Notes: generated from the sequence alone by a model not told the origin. Counted from the first letter of the stretch, positions 24,634-41,576 are shown. The stretch is DNA of 64,000 bases from Quercus robur (GCF_932294415.1 NC_065535.1:91032862-91096861); one strand, 5' to 3'. Program-made: numbers and translations.

Positions 24634-25517
24634 TTTAATTTGTTGTATAATTTTGCATCAGATGTTCTATCTAAGCTTTTTAAATTTTTGTTCTAGGTGA
24701 GTTAATATTGTGTAAAAATCAAAGAGTCTAATATAAATAAATCATTAAAAAACCTAATTAAAAAAAAGAAGAAAAAAGAGTAAACTCATGTGTATATATA
24801 AAAATAAATAAATAAACTAAAAAAATAAAGAGAGAGAGAGAGTAAAACTCATCTATGACTTAAAAAAAGTTTAACTTTTATACCAGGTATAATTTGAACC
24901 TCATATATGTGTGTAATTGTATATATTTTTAATTGTACCGTACATATACACAGGTTATACACTAGTTTTATGATAAAAGAATGAGCTACAATTATAGACC
25001 TTTTAATAACACATTCAAGGCCTTAGGGATTCATGGATCATCTTATATAGCAATTCTCCTCCCATTAAAAGTCCAATTGTTGTCAAATTTTATGTCATGT
25101 GTCCTATCTAAGTTTTTAAAAAAATTTATTCTAGGTGAGTTAATGCTGCGCAAAAGACGAAGAGTTTAATATAAATAAATCATTAAAAAAACACAATAAA
25201 CAAAAAAGAAGAAAAAAGAGCAATCTCATGTGTATATAAAAAAATAAAAAAATAAAAAATAAAAAACAGAAAGAGAGAAAGAGAGAGTAAAACTCATCTA
25301 TAACTTAAAAAAATGTATAACTCTTATAACATGTATAATTTGAACCCATATATGTGTGTAATTGTAATAGTTTTTAATTATACCATGCATATGTGCGGGT
25401 TATATACTAGTTTTATGATAAAAAGAATGAGCTACAATTATAAGCCTTTGAACAACACATTCGAAGCCTTAGGGACTCATGGATCATCTTATATAGCAAT
25501 TCTCCTCCCATTAAAAG
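24630..25517 (+). repeat. Two-copy tandem duplication, ~436 bp unit
   Basis: The segment with 'ctaggtgagttaat' ... 'gagctacaattata' ... 'tcctcccattaaaag' occurs at about 24630-25066 and again at about 25067-25517. The two copies differ by scattered substitutions and by simple-repeat length, so they are older than the 212-bp pair. Confidence 0.8.
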
Positions 25518-25712
25518 CGTACGAGAAGAAATTTGAACTCTAGACATTTCTATTGAAAATGTCCAAACATCATTTGAACTATAAGGTTTTTAGCTATTTT
25601 AAAATGAAATTATTTTCTAAAATTGTCAATCAAAGTTTAAAAGTTGTAAAGTGTTTCTTTTAATATTTTTCATAAATTTTGGCTTTAATATATTTAGAAA
25701 CATATAAGATTC

Positions 25713-26508
25713 TGTGGGGCCAGAGAATTTGTGATCCCGGCCCACTCTCCATTAGGGCCCAAGGCCCACGCCGAGGAGAGGTGTTGCCGAGGACATGCAA
25801 CGAAAGTCCAAATAGCTTAGAGATATAGCCGAGGACAATCCTGTCCTTGGCGTCCCAAAACCTAGAGGGAAGGAACGGCACGCCATCAAAGGCGACCCCC
25901 AGAACGCTCCCAGAAGAAAGGGCGAGTACATTATAGAAACAGTTCAAGGAAAACTGTCATCTTCGCATTGAATGCGCCAACAAACGTCCTGGCCGCCTTA
26001 ATGGGGAAAGGACCCCTGAATAGTGTGGCAATAAAGAATAAGGGAAAGACTGCCATTACTGCAATTAAGTATTCTGTGCCTGACAGAGTCATGCTCTTTA
26101 GATTTTACAACCACTCCCAACCACTTTGGGTATGGGCTGATAAGACAAGTATCAGTCCCATAAAACTGAACCTATACATAGACGTTCGAGGGAGGGGAAA
26201 AGCTAGTATAAAAGGAAAATGATGTATCGTCTCTAAAGGGGGAAAAAACCTAGCACAAAAGGGGTAATAAGAACCTTAAATTCCTCGGACGAGGGCCAAG
26301 AACCAGAGCCACCCAAGCTGTGCCGAGGAGAAAGTCTTCTTGAATACCCTCAGTTCACCTCTGTGCAATCATCATAAATCCCATGACTAACGACTGTCCG
26401 TTCACCAAGGGCTAGCCTTTCAGTCCACTCTCTACAAATTTTATTATTTAGGCCTTTAATTTTCGAACCCAATACTCCTTGGAGATCGTTATAAATTGAA
26501 TCCTTACA
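25713..26508 (+). mobile_element. Solo LTR with target duplication GATTC
   Basis: A 796-base LTR beginning TGTGGGGCC and ending CCTTACA is flanked by GATTC on both sides (25708-25712 and 26509-26513). It is related to the LTRs of the 18455-22205 element but clearly a different subfamily. A TATA box lies at 26207-26214. No interior sequence or second LTR is present, so unequal recombination between two LTRs has removed the rest. Confidence 0.88.
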
Positions 26509-26551
26509 GATTCTTTTTTGAAAAAGAAAACATATAAGATTATAGACAATT

Positions 26552-26791
26552 AGAGCATTTACATTAAAGTTGGTATAATTGCTAAAACACTATTTTAGTA
26601 ACTAAAACATCAAAATGTAGGTTACAATAAAGATGCTATAGTTAAAAAAATAAAATAAAAAATAAAAAACAATTGAGCTACAATAAACTGCCATCTTTGG
26701 CAACTTACTGTAGCTACAACTTATAAAAATTAAAAAAAAAAATTATTGCTTTCTCTCTCTTCTTCTCTTAAAAAAATATATTTTTCTTTTG

Positions 26792-26824
<33 letters not shown>

Positions 26825-27682
26825 GGCTTCTGATCTATTTTAGTGGGTTTCAGTGGTGGGTTATAGTGGCGGTGGTTTGTGGGTCTAATTTGGAGGCATA
26901 GTAGTGAGATCGGTCGTGAAGCATGGTGGTGAGATCAGTGAGTGCATGGATTGGATTGTGAGGTTACAATTTTGTTTTGGTGGCTGATTGTTTTTAGTAG
27001 ATGGTTGTGGTTTTTTTGTTTTGTTTTGTTTTTTGTTTTTCTTTTTTGGCAGGAGGTTAGATCGGTGAGTGCTTGGCTATGATTCAGTGGTGGATAGGAA
27101 TGGTATCGGTGAGTGTGTGGTTGAGATTTGGTGGAAGAGGAATATGGCTGAGAATTTGTGAAAGAGGAAGGTGGCTAAGATTTTGTTTTTGCAATGACTA
27201 GTTTGGTTTTGTGGTGGTTGGGTGGTGGTTATGCTTTGGTTTTTTCTTTTTCTTTTCTTCTTTGCAGTGGGTTATGGTTGCCACACGATGGTGTCTGTGG
27301 CTTGTGGTGGAGGTGGCTATGGTGGTGATGGGTTATGGTTTTGTTTTTGTTTTTGTTTTTGTTTGTTTGATTTTTTTTGTTTTTTGTTTTTTTGTTTTTT
27401 TTTTCTTACAGTGAGTTGTGGTTACTACAATGGTGGTTGTGGCAGGTGGAATGGTGGTGGTGGAGGTGGCAACGGCTAGTTGCTATTGGTTTTTGTGTGA
27501 TTGTTTTTTCTTTTTCTTTTTTTAAGTTGTTTATATTATTTTAAATGAAATAGTAAAAGAAAAAAAAAAAAAAATAGAAACTATGATGTTGAATATATTT
27601 TAAAGTGAAGTGATATAAAAGATAAAGTAACTTTTTTAGGTGTTCAAAGCTAAAATTTTTAGATCATTGTTGTGAATGCTCT
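26552..27682. mobile_element. Putative non-autonomous TIR DNA transposon
   Basis: The left end (agagcatttacattaaag) matches the right end read backwards (agagcattcacaacaatg), and both continue as AT-rich arms with 'ctaaaa' motifs. The interior holds a (CT)n tract near 26795-26823 and a GGT/GTTT-rich low-complexity region (about 26830-27480). The GGT-rich frames there are by-products of simple sequence. I found no convincing target duplication, so the call rests on the ends only. Confidence 0.35.
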
Positions 27683-27821
27683 TTGGACACATACAACATG
27701 CATGCGCTGCTAGTTTTTTGTCTATTAACATACAAGAACGTCTAACAAATGATTTATAAAAAAGGTTGACCTGACTTTACATCTGAGTTAATTAAATTTT
27801 AAAGCAACTCATTGACGTAAG

Positions 27822-27894
27822 GTTGCTGTGGTGTAGTGGTTATCACGTTAGTCTTACACACTAAAGGTCTCCAGTTCGATCCTGGGCAGCAACA
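27822..27894 (+). tRNA. tRNA-Val (anticodon TAC)
   Basis: The 73-base sequence folds as a full cloverleaf: acceptor arms gttgctg and cagcaac pair exactly, and the anticodon stem ttagt/actaa encloses loop cttacac with TAC at 27855-27857 (position 34). The T arm is ccag-ttcgatc-ctgg and the discriminator base is A. The internal promoter boxes are intact (tggtgtagtggtta, gttcgatcc). No intron and no encoded CCA, as usual for a nuclear tRNA gene. Confidence 0.93.
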
Positions 27895-27906
27895 ATTCAA
27901 AGAGCA

Positions 27907-27914
27907 TTTTTTTT
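27907..27914 (+). terminator. RNA polymerase III terminator (T8)
   Basis: Eight T residues begin 12 bases behind the tRNA-Val gene, the expected place for a polymerase III stop. Confidence 0.75.
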
Positions 27915-28262
27915 GACAAGATGATGGTGTCTGCTTAATGCAAGCATAACCTTAAGACACAATTTTTTATGATATAGGATCTGTTTGTATTGAACTTATT
28001 GTTGCTGAAACTGAAAACATTATAGCAAAATAATTTTTAAATGTGTGAATAGTACCGTGGGACCCATTTTTAATATTTTTTGTATGTGAACAGTGTATGA
28101 ACAATAATTTTTGTCCCCTGTATAGTGAACCCATGTGAGGTTACTGTTCACATGCAGGAAAAAAAAAAAAAGTGCAAAACGTGAAACGTGAATGCAGGTT
28201 TCAGTTGAAACCAAACGGGCACATAGTATCTGTTTGGATCCACGACGTGTTTTCACTTCTGC

Positions 28263-28296
<34 letters not shown>

Positions 28297-29573
28297 GTGT
28301 ATGAACAGTAACATCACATGGATTCACTATGCAGGAGACAAAATGCACTGCTCACGGGTCCCACGATATTATTCACACATTTAAAAATTATTTTGCTACA
28401 GTGTTTTCAAATTTTAGTTTCAGCAAAAATAAGTTGTATCCAAACGGACCCATAATATATGAAATATGAAGATTAAATTCTATAAGAATGATGTGTAAAA
28501 CTCATCCAATAAGTGATTGCCACATCAGTATTTTATATAAAATTTAATACATCTTACCACACCTAATAACATCTCAACAGATTCCCAATTTGGTTGGATT
28601 TATATATGGGTATTAGAATTGAATCAATTGATTGAGTGTGATTATGTTTATTCTTAAATATGTGATAAGATGATGTGACATGTTGGGATTAGAGGAGTAA
28701 AACATGAGTTTTACACCATATCTTTATAGAATTTAATCTCATGAAATATGATATAATTTGAGTATACCAAATGTCTTATACTTTCATATGAAAGATTAAT
28801 TTTTTGTGTGATAATTTTTGTCACAATTATGTGAATTTATATTAATTTTAATTAATAGTGAGTAATTAAAGGTGATCTGAAAAAAAAAAATTAAAAGTCC
28901 ATGGCCTTAATTAAAACATTTAAAATTTGAGGTTTTAATTTGAAACTACTACAAATTATAAGGGGATTATGTAATCTACCAACGTATCTTAAAGTTAATG
29001 TCAATAGCAACGTTTTCTCTTAGTTTTTCTACCATCATCAGCCACCTAATGCGGCCATTAGTAATGTCCTTGACAACACCTCCAAAGAGTTTTTGTTTTT
29101 TGACAAGAAGATGGTGTCTGCAAGCATAACCTTAAGACACATTTTTTATGATATAGTATATGAAATATGATATAATTTTAGTATGACATGAGATTATATA
29201 ATAATCATTTTATTGTGGATATTTTGGTAACAATAACTAAATGATTGATAGTGTACCAAATGTCTTATACTTTCATATGAAAGATTAATTTTTTTGTGTG
29301 ATAATTTTTGTCACAATTTATGAGAATTTATTACCTTTAGTTAATAGTGACTAATTAAAGGTGAATTGAAAAAAATAAAATAAAAGTCCATGGCCTTAAT
29401 TAAAACATTTAAAATTTGAGATTCTAATTTGAAACTATGGCAAATTATAAGGGGATTATGTAATCTACCAACGTGTCTTAAAGTTAATGTCAATATCAAC
29501 GTTTTCTCTTAGTTTTGCTACTATCACCAGCCACCTAATGTGGTCGTTAGTAATGTCCTTGACAACACCATCC
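27909..29573 (+). repeat. Imperfect tandem duplication (~487 bp offset in its right part)
   Basis: The segment 'ccaaatgtcttatactttca' ... 'gccacctaatg(c/t)gg' at 28767-29083 recurs at 29257-29573. The segment 'gacaaga(t/a)gatggtgtctg ... ttatgatata' at 27914-27976 recurs at 29102-29156. In the first copy the latter is interrupted by the MITE at 27977; the second copy reads through without it and gives an approximate empty site. Confidence 0.7.
27977..28451. mobile_element. hAT-like MITE, possibly two adjacent copies
   Basis: The ends are inverted repeats: ggatctgtttgtattgaac at the left, and gggtccgtttggatacaac when the right end is read backwards, followed on both sides by 'ttgctgaaactga/aaa'. 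The flanks atgatata (27969-27976) and ataatata (28452-28459) make an 8-bp duplication with one mismatch, which suits hAT elements. A second pair of end-like sequences meets in the middle (accaaacgggcac then tctgtttggatcc, about 28212-28240), so it may be two elements side by side. A T run of about 31 bases lies at 28264-28294. Confidence 0.6.
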
Positions 29574-30818
29574 ACTATTTGTTTAATAATAAAGGGCATA
29601 TTTCATTTACTTACCCTAAGATTTTGGTTAATGCTAACCAAGTTCAAGACAGTTCAAAATTACCAATTTGTTCTCCAAAGTCAACTTAGGTCCTAAGTCA
29701 GAGAAGAGAAAAATGACTAACAAACTAATAGTTTATAGATACTAACTTTATTTTAGGGACCAAATTGGTCTATTTTGAAATATTATAGACTTAAGTAGTA
29801 TTAGCCCAAACCTCATGATTTGGTTTAACTTTTTTCAAAACGCCTTTTTTGGGCTCAAAAAGTGGAAACAAACGGGGTCGATAAGTTAATAGAATTTACC
29901 TAATAATAAAAATACCAAGGCCATACAACGTATGGGACCCTAGCGGGGGAGCAGCAACCAAGGCATACGAAGGGCTTAGGAGTAGCGTTTGCACTCTTTG
30001 CCACAAGTTTCCTTTTTAAACTTAGCTTATTAAGGATGAATTAATTGAATTAAGGCATCCTTGGATGCCCCTAGGGGCTTGGAACAACCGTGGCAAAGAC
30101 ATTGCATGCTATCTTGATGTTGGGAATGGGTTAGGGTGCCTAGATATAAGGAGGAATCCATTATTATAGATCTTGTGGTTTAGAGGAATTACGAAGGTAT
30201 AAGATGTACACGCAAAAACATCCATGAGAGGATATTCACATTTATTAGTGTCTCTGGCTCTATATGAGTATAAAAAGGGTTAATAAATGTTTTCAGTGTA
30301 GCACATGAAAAATCTTGGATTCAAACAAGATTAACACAAACGAGACTGATAAACTTTAAACTTTAGCATTTTAGCACCAAATCTATGAGTATTAAATATG
30401 TTGTACATTATTACGAGCTAGAAGGGGGCAATAGGAGTTCCAAAAGTGTAATGTTACATTACATATATAATTTAAGACCACTAATAACATTATTTATTTT
30501 TTTTTTTTACCTACTAAAAATGGCTTGCCACCCACATTGTCAATTATGAATTTTTTTGTAATTTTTTTTTTCTGTTTTTGTTTTTGCTAGCGTCTGGATA
30601 ATAAATATTTTGATATATATATATATTTGGATAAAAAAAAAAAAAATTCTATTTATTCCTTTCCTAAGCTACAAGGCACCAAACTCCCAAGGCCAAAACA
30701 CAATAAGCACCCACCCAGTTCCTTCAAAATTGATCAAAACCAAACCCAACACAAAACAAACACACGCCAACCCTCACACACACACACTCTCTCTCTCTCT
30801 AACACCAACAACAGCAAA
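29574..30818 (+). other. Spacer and RPT2 upstream region
   Basis: No gene is seen. The last 250 bases should hold the RPT2 promoter and leader. A TA-rich stretch (gatatatatatatattt, about 30612-30628) could supply the TATA function, and the leader ends in (CA)n and (CT)n runs at 30776-30800 just before the start codon. No further element can be assigned. Confidence 0.45.
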
Positions 30819-35788
<4,970 letters not shown>

Positions 35789-36660
35789 AAGGTGGCCAGT
35801 TCCACTGGCCGGAAAATACATGTGCATCCTCATTGTTGTTTTTAGCTTTTGATGTCAAATTAATTTGATGCACTTTTCAAAAAAAAAAAAATGTCAAATT
35901 AATTTGATGTGAAATATTTTGCTGAACAGTAGAATGCCAACATCTATTTTTTGGACATCACTAGTATTGAATTTAGGCCCTACCATGGGTTGACTAAGAA
36001 ATTTTAATTTGATGAGTTCTCTAATGGAGATAGGAACCCTTACTTTAGGAATTGCATGTCTTAGGCTAAGTTATGACCCAAAGTGGGATGTATTTTAGTT
36101 TTTGGATACGACAAGCAAGATAGGTAATTACACGTTGGGCTCAGTGTGCCCAACAAAGTTTACAAAGAAGCATGAGGCAATGCCTAGCCCACACCAACAC
36201 CAACATGAGGCCTAACATGTAGTGCGTGAGTGGGTTTTGTCAGGGCCCTCAATTTCAAGCATTTTTTATTTTTCCCCCTCTGTAAATCCTTTGGTTGAAT
36301 GGGATCAAGTTATAACTCGTTGTTTAAAATCTAAATATGCATTTCTTAAAATTCTAATATTAAAACATGAAATTATTTAAGTTGTCTTTAATCATTCAAA
36401 TCATTAAAAACCCTCAAATTCCAAAACTAAACTATGAAAATTTAGAAAAGTTAAAAAAATTATAATGAAAGATTTCTTACCTTTGGGAATTGGGATGCCT
36501 TGATGATGTTGGTTTTTGCAATTTTTGGTTTGGGTATATTTATAACTCCAGAGGAGGTTTGATTTCAGAATAACTAACCTTTTAAATTCACTCATTTACT
36601 TCAATTAAACTCACTAATTACATTTCTATCCCTAAATAATAATAATAATAATAATAATAA
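35789..36660 (+). other. RPT2 3' flank
   Basis: The first 400 bases match 50934-51335 downstream of the pseudogene copy, then the two blocks diverge at about 36213. The rest is AT-rich and ends in an (AAT)n tract, 36635-36660, into which the Helitron has inserted. No gene is seen. Confidence 0.55.
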
Positions 36661-37807
36661 CTAGTCGCTAACCCGTGCGATGCATGGGATAGTTAAACAA
36701 AATTTATACACATTCACTTTTATTGGTACAATCATTTGAAAATAATTCTAACTAATACCCAAATGTAAGAGACACATTGACTTACTATTTAAAGTAGCCT
36801 TCTGAAGAATTTACACATATTGTGTAACTGAGCCTTAATTTCTCATCAACAATAAAAACATGGAAATTCAAAACATGGAAAGAAAATAAAAATTACAACA
36901 ATTAATTCTATTATCTTTCATGCTATACTTTGTAATTTAACGGAATTAAGTCAACTCAATTTAAGTAGTTGTAATAAAATTGGCTTCTACTATTCTCTAT
37001 TCTATAGAGATATGAACATATTGGATTTCTCAAACAATTACCGGTATTGTAATAAAATGATTTATTATTGAAAATAAGAAACAAAGAAAATCTGTCTATA
37101 GCTTAAGAAACACAATATAATAAAATTAAAGAGATAAAATTTTCGGAAGACAAAATATTATAGATAATTTTAAAAACAGATTATACACTTAAAATGGTTA
37201 GTAATTTATAGCACTTACCTCCCACTATTAGTATACAGACACCAAGTGCGGTCGTCGTAACCCTTTAAAAGAACTTTCCCCAATTGGACCCTATAAAAAA
37301 AAAAACACCCAATTAACAAAATTGATCCAAAAGGGTCTAAAAAGCACACAAAATCAATTCAAAAAACAAAAATATGAGACAAAGTAATTACTTTCCGCTG
37401 CCAATGAAATCGTCTTTTGTATTGCTGTTCCAAACTGCAACACTTATCTCTCTAAGGCCTTCAATTAACGAAAACACAAACTTCTCTTGGAATACCGGAG
37501 TATTATGACCATCTATACACACACACACACACACAAAACAAAATCAGCATAACTCACTATAACTCTATAGAAGCCTCAAAAATATAAAGAGAAATTAAAG
37601 GGGTTGAATTTGATATTTACGTTTGGAGAGGGAGAGTTTGCAGAAACTGTGGCTTTATATTTCTTAACTTGAGAGAGAGGTAAGGTGGCTAGGGTTTTGA
37701 GAGTAAGGTTGCTAGGGTTTTGAGGTATTATAATGTTTTTATTTTTATTTTTTACTTTTTAAATATTGTGCTGACGTGGAAAATTGTGGTGCTAACAGAG
37801 GCTTCGG

Positions 37808-37838
<31 letters not shown>
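36661..37838 (-). mobile_element. Non-autonomous Helitron (1178 bp)
   Basis: On the minus strand the element starts TCTATATATA and ends CTAG (36661-36664), with a 7-bp hairpin just before the end (gcatggg/cccgtgc as read on the plus strand, loop gat, 36672-36688). It sits between A and T (37839 and 36660 on that strand), as Helitrons do, and there is no target duplication. Both flanks are (AAT)n, so the insertion split one trinucleotide tract. No Rep or helicase domain is visible, so it needs an autonomous partner. Confidence 0.72.
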
Positions 37839-39239
37839 TAATAATAATAATAATAATAAAGCTCATTAACGAAATGTAGTAAATTTAAAGGTTAATCCTA
37901 CGGAATTTAAAAAGAATCAATCATAGATATTTTTAATTTTGAAAGATAAATGAGGCCCTTTTGGATAAATGAATGATTTGAAATATATTGATAAACAATT
38001 TTTGGTTGTGTTTTCTTTTGTTTACACACAAACAAGTTTTTTTTTCGAATGCTAATTGGAATGGAAGTTTTGTTACATAAACACTCTATAATGGCATATT
38101 GCACATATTTAGGGGAAATGTTTTGTCATGGTTTGCTATGTGTATGATTGGTTTAGTATTTTTATTACTCTGTATTATTTTAATTTAAAAAGAAATTGTA
38201 TAAATTTTTTAAAAAGTTACTGTTTATATATATATATTAGACAATGTACAATTTCAAAAGAAACTATAATTTTTCATACACTTATTTTTAAAGCAAAATA
38301 AATCAATAAAATTAAATCATATTAGGCAAACACTAAAAAACAACAAATACGTAAGAGTTCCAACGTGAAATCAGAGTATATTACTCTTTAGCATTTAGTG
38401 TGATACTATATCATAGATACAATTTAGGTTCGCCTACGTATATGTTTTCTTTTCAAGTCTATCATTTTTATTGTGATGATATTGGTGGGACATATATATG
38501 ATTATAAAGCTCTGTGTTCTGAGCTATAGGACGAAGCACCTTTAAGATTGGTTTTTATATTGTTAAAGAAAGGATTGCCAATGGTTGCATTAATATATAT
38601 GCTATGTATCCCACAAAAGACTGGTTAGCCCATATTTTCATCAAGGCGCTTCCTTTGGCCTAATTCTAGATGTTCAAATTCAACCTAAACCTTATTTCAA
38701 ATTATACTTAGTATTGAGCAAAAAAAAAAAAAAAAAAAAGTGCGAGAATTATTGCAAGCGAATTGTATACATATTTGCATGTATTGAGAACATTTAGTGT
38801 AATTATATGTGTCATTCCTTAATACAGTTGGTATTTATGCCATTCTTCATATAGTTGCTATAAATACATAGTTCCACACCCATCGTATGTGGGGCTGATA
38901 GTGTGAAATTTTTTTTAGTCATTCTTTGCCTATTGATACTAAGAGTATAGGTTTTCTTATGCATAAGATCTTAAATACCTTTTTCATACAATATTTTAGA
39001 ATGTTTAAGTAAATCATCTTTATACCATGTATTAAAAGCCAAATATATTAACTTCAAATACTAATAACTTGGGATAGTTTTAACTGATTTTGGTTTCCCA
39101 AGTAACACCATTTGTAAGTACCTTACAAAACTAGAGGACATGCCAAACCAATGTCACATAATCACATCTCGAAAAAAGAAAAAAAGAAAAAAGAAAAAGA
39201 AAAAGAAAGGAAACTTGAGCAATAACACAGATTTTATTA
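37839..39239. other. Spacer between the Helitron and kinase copy A
   Basis: From about 37933 this AT-rich stretch parallels 51513-52916 in the second block, in the same order and orientation, with differences mainly in simple-repeat length. No gene is seen. The right end is the 3' flank of kinase remnant A. Confidence 0.6.
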
Positions 39240-40757
39240 TTAGACACCCCTGCTTATGTTTCCAAGTAGTGCCAATTTGATTTTGTTAACCTTGGTCACA
39301 ACATCCTTGATGTCTGGTCTTTCATCTGGTGATTCTTCAGAACATCTTAAGCCTAATTCTAAGATAGATAAAAAAACAGTTTGCATACCGGTTACATCTC
39401 TTCCATCTTCAATCCTGAGTAAACCATCATCCACGACTTCCATTCTATCTGGAAGTGATGCAATCCATTGCCTCATAGCTAGTTCTCCAACAAACATTTC
39501 ATCAGTGGGTTTCTTTCTTGTGATGATCTCCAACAATATTATTCCATAGCTATAAATGTCACCTTTGATTGACACTCTCTTCTGAACCATACTCTACCAA
39601 GCTCACATTTGTCAAGATGTCGATAAGTTAGTGGTCCACATGCTTGCCAACAGGAGAGAGAATAAGCTTATAAAAATAACCATTCGCACATTCATGCAAA
39701 TTTTTTATTTAATTTTTAAATCTTGTTTATTGTATCCATCCATTATCAATATATTGATGTATATATGTACATTTGATTTATTGAAAAAAAAAATTATGAT
39801 ATGATCAAGATGTGTCCATTTGCTATTATCTTGATTCTAATAAAAATAAAAATACATTTGATATTATGTTCTTAGGGTTTACCTTTGTTATAGGAGTATA
39901 TATGTATATATTATTTTCTGCTTCAGTTACCCAAGATAAATTTGAACACATTTACATCTCTTAGGGAGGTGGTTTAGTGGTAGGAATCCAAATGATCCAT
40001 CACACATGAGAGTCTTGGAATTGTGGATTCGACTAGTGGCAAGTCTCATTTGTTTCTAGGTGGTTTCATGCCATAATGCAATACCGGGTTTAAGTGGTGT
40101 AAAGATAGCAACCATACTTGAAAGGTTTTTTTTTTAAAAAAAATTCTATAAAATATAAACACATCTTCAAGTACATGCCTATCCATTTGCGTCTTCATTT
40201 CCAATAAATATTGGAACACAATATTTTTCACAACTTTTATTTTAAGTATTGACATCACAAGATCTACCATGACCACTATATTGTTCAGTATCAATGGCTA
40301 TAAAGTTGGCTCTAATTAATATGTGGCGTAAGGCAAGCCGAGCATTACCGTAGTTCTATTAACAAGTCCAATATTGAAACTCACACTAAATTTATTTTAT
40401 TGAACAAATTCATATTCGATTAGTGAGCATGGTTCATATAACAAGTGACCTTAATACAAATTATTTATTTACTTTCTTAAAAAATAATTTTGTAGAATAA
40501 ATTAACACCAGTAACCCTTACATAAGAGAGACTAACAAGTAATTTATTAATTATCCATTGAACCAGTCGCACTATAGTTTAAAGTGTATGCTCATATGTA
40601 TCTAATGCAATTACAAAACTGAGCTATGAACTATCAAACAAATTGTTAATATTTAAAATTGTATCTATTAAAGCTATGTACAAAATTAGCTTGGTAATTA
40701 AATATATAGACAAAGGTGAATTCAAGTACCTGGTGCGATGTAGCCAAGTGTACCGAA
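39240..40757 (-). pseudogene. LRR-XII receptor kinase remnant, copy A
   Basis: Only the last exon (39593-39240, kinase C lobe with GDIYSYGIILLE and CSEESPDERPDIKDVV) and about 28 bases of the preceding exon at its donor (40757-40730, coding for the GYIAP segment) survive. All LRRs, the membrane segment and the kinase N lobe are absent. Near the start of the last exon one base is missing compared with the intact copy D (gaagagagtg for gaagggagagtg-type sequence), which shifts the frame. It is clearly not functional. Confidence 0.85.
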
Positions 40758-41447
40758 AGGACCTGGAAATTTAAATCACTTATATACATAAGAAATTAGC
40801 TACAAATAGGTGTGAATACTAGTATCAAGTTAAATCACCCACCAAAGGCCAGGAAAATAGTGTGACTCATATTTTCTTGCAACTAAATAAATATGTTTTT
40901 TTGCTAATGGACCTCAAGTCATGCCACTGTAAATCAATGTGAAATTTTCAGTACAAAATTTCTTGCCTTCACGGCAGCTGGAGTAAGACCAGAACCCAAA
41001 AGATGGTCAGGAAAAGCTACACAGTCCTGTTGACATTATTCATTACCAAGTCACAAACTGCAGCAGAAAATGCAAAGGGTAGAATAAATAATTAAAATTG
41101 AAATTTAAAATTAACCTAAATCTTTGCTCTGATATTTTGATAATGACAATCTCTGGTCTCTAGAACATGGTGTCGCTCTTTCTGTCTTGCTGGACACGCA
41201 GTCAATGATAGAGAAATCTGGTATTTAAAAGTTTTTTCAGTTTCTTAAAATTGTTCACAGTGAACTCAACCTGGCTTGCTTTCTAACACAGTTTTGTCCT
41301 TTATGAATTGTCATCTTGGATGTAATGAGTCCCTGGAAACAACATTTGTGATGTGTGTGTAAATAACAGAAACCACCCTAACCGTAATATGGTTGTTCTG
41401 ACTTCACTTTACGTGTCTTATGATGTACTCTTTGTGTCCTTGTTCAG
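40758..41447. other. Spacer between duplicated blocks; possible exon fragment on minus strand
   Basis: Mostly AT-rich. At 41026-40967 on the minus strand, an acceptor-like acag is followed by 20 codons encoding DCVAFPDHLLGSGLTPAAVK and then AAG|GCAAGA, which could be a GC-type donor. I do not recognise the peptide; it may be a captured exon or chance. Confidence 0.3.
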
Positions 41448-41576
41448 GTTGAGCCTCTGTTATTTACAACTGATGATGATGTTTTACCCAATGCATTCGA
41501 AAGGCCAGCTGATTCTGGCACGCAGCAGGGCATGGAAAGTACAACCCTACTGAGTGTTGATGAACTTTTAAATTCA
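41448..41576 (+). pseudogene. Orphan exon, possibly from an EFR3/SRL2-like gene
   Basis: A 129-base segment (43 codons, phase 0) has a good acceptor (cttgttcag) and donor (CA|GTGAGT). It encodes a stop-free acidic peptide with FTTDDDVLPNAFERPAD and LLSVDELLNS. The second motif reminds me of plant EFR3 / SEMI-ROLLED LEAF 2 type ARM-repeat proteins, a weak recollection. No neighbouring exon could be joined to it on either side, so it looks like a gene piece carried here by a transposon or rearrangement. Confidence 0.4.

Larger units (their letters stand above)
22211..25712. other. AT-rich spacer with local tandem duplications, no gene seen
   Basis: This stretch contains three long (TA)n tracts (22915-22946, 23153-23191, 24595-24629) and two tandem duplications listed separately. 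Nearby short echoes of 'ggcccatatgatttttgc' and 'gatttttgcctgaacc' at 24330-24420 show repeated slippage. No frame has domain content. Confidence 0.55.

Noticed and set aside
27211..27479. Hydrophobic or Gly-rich small proteins
   Set aside because: Products of GGT and GTTT low-complexity sequence inside a putative transposon.
30627..30818. N-terminal extension of RPT2
   Set aside because: In frame, but low-complexity leader sequence; the family starts MGQ with the myristoylated glycine at 30819.
39961..40090. tRNA-derived SINE
   Set aside because: Box A-like ggtttagtggtagg and box B-like ggattcgac are present, but the spacing and tail are not convincing and no second copy was found.
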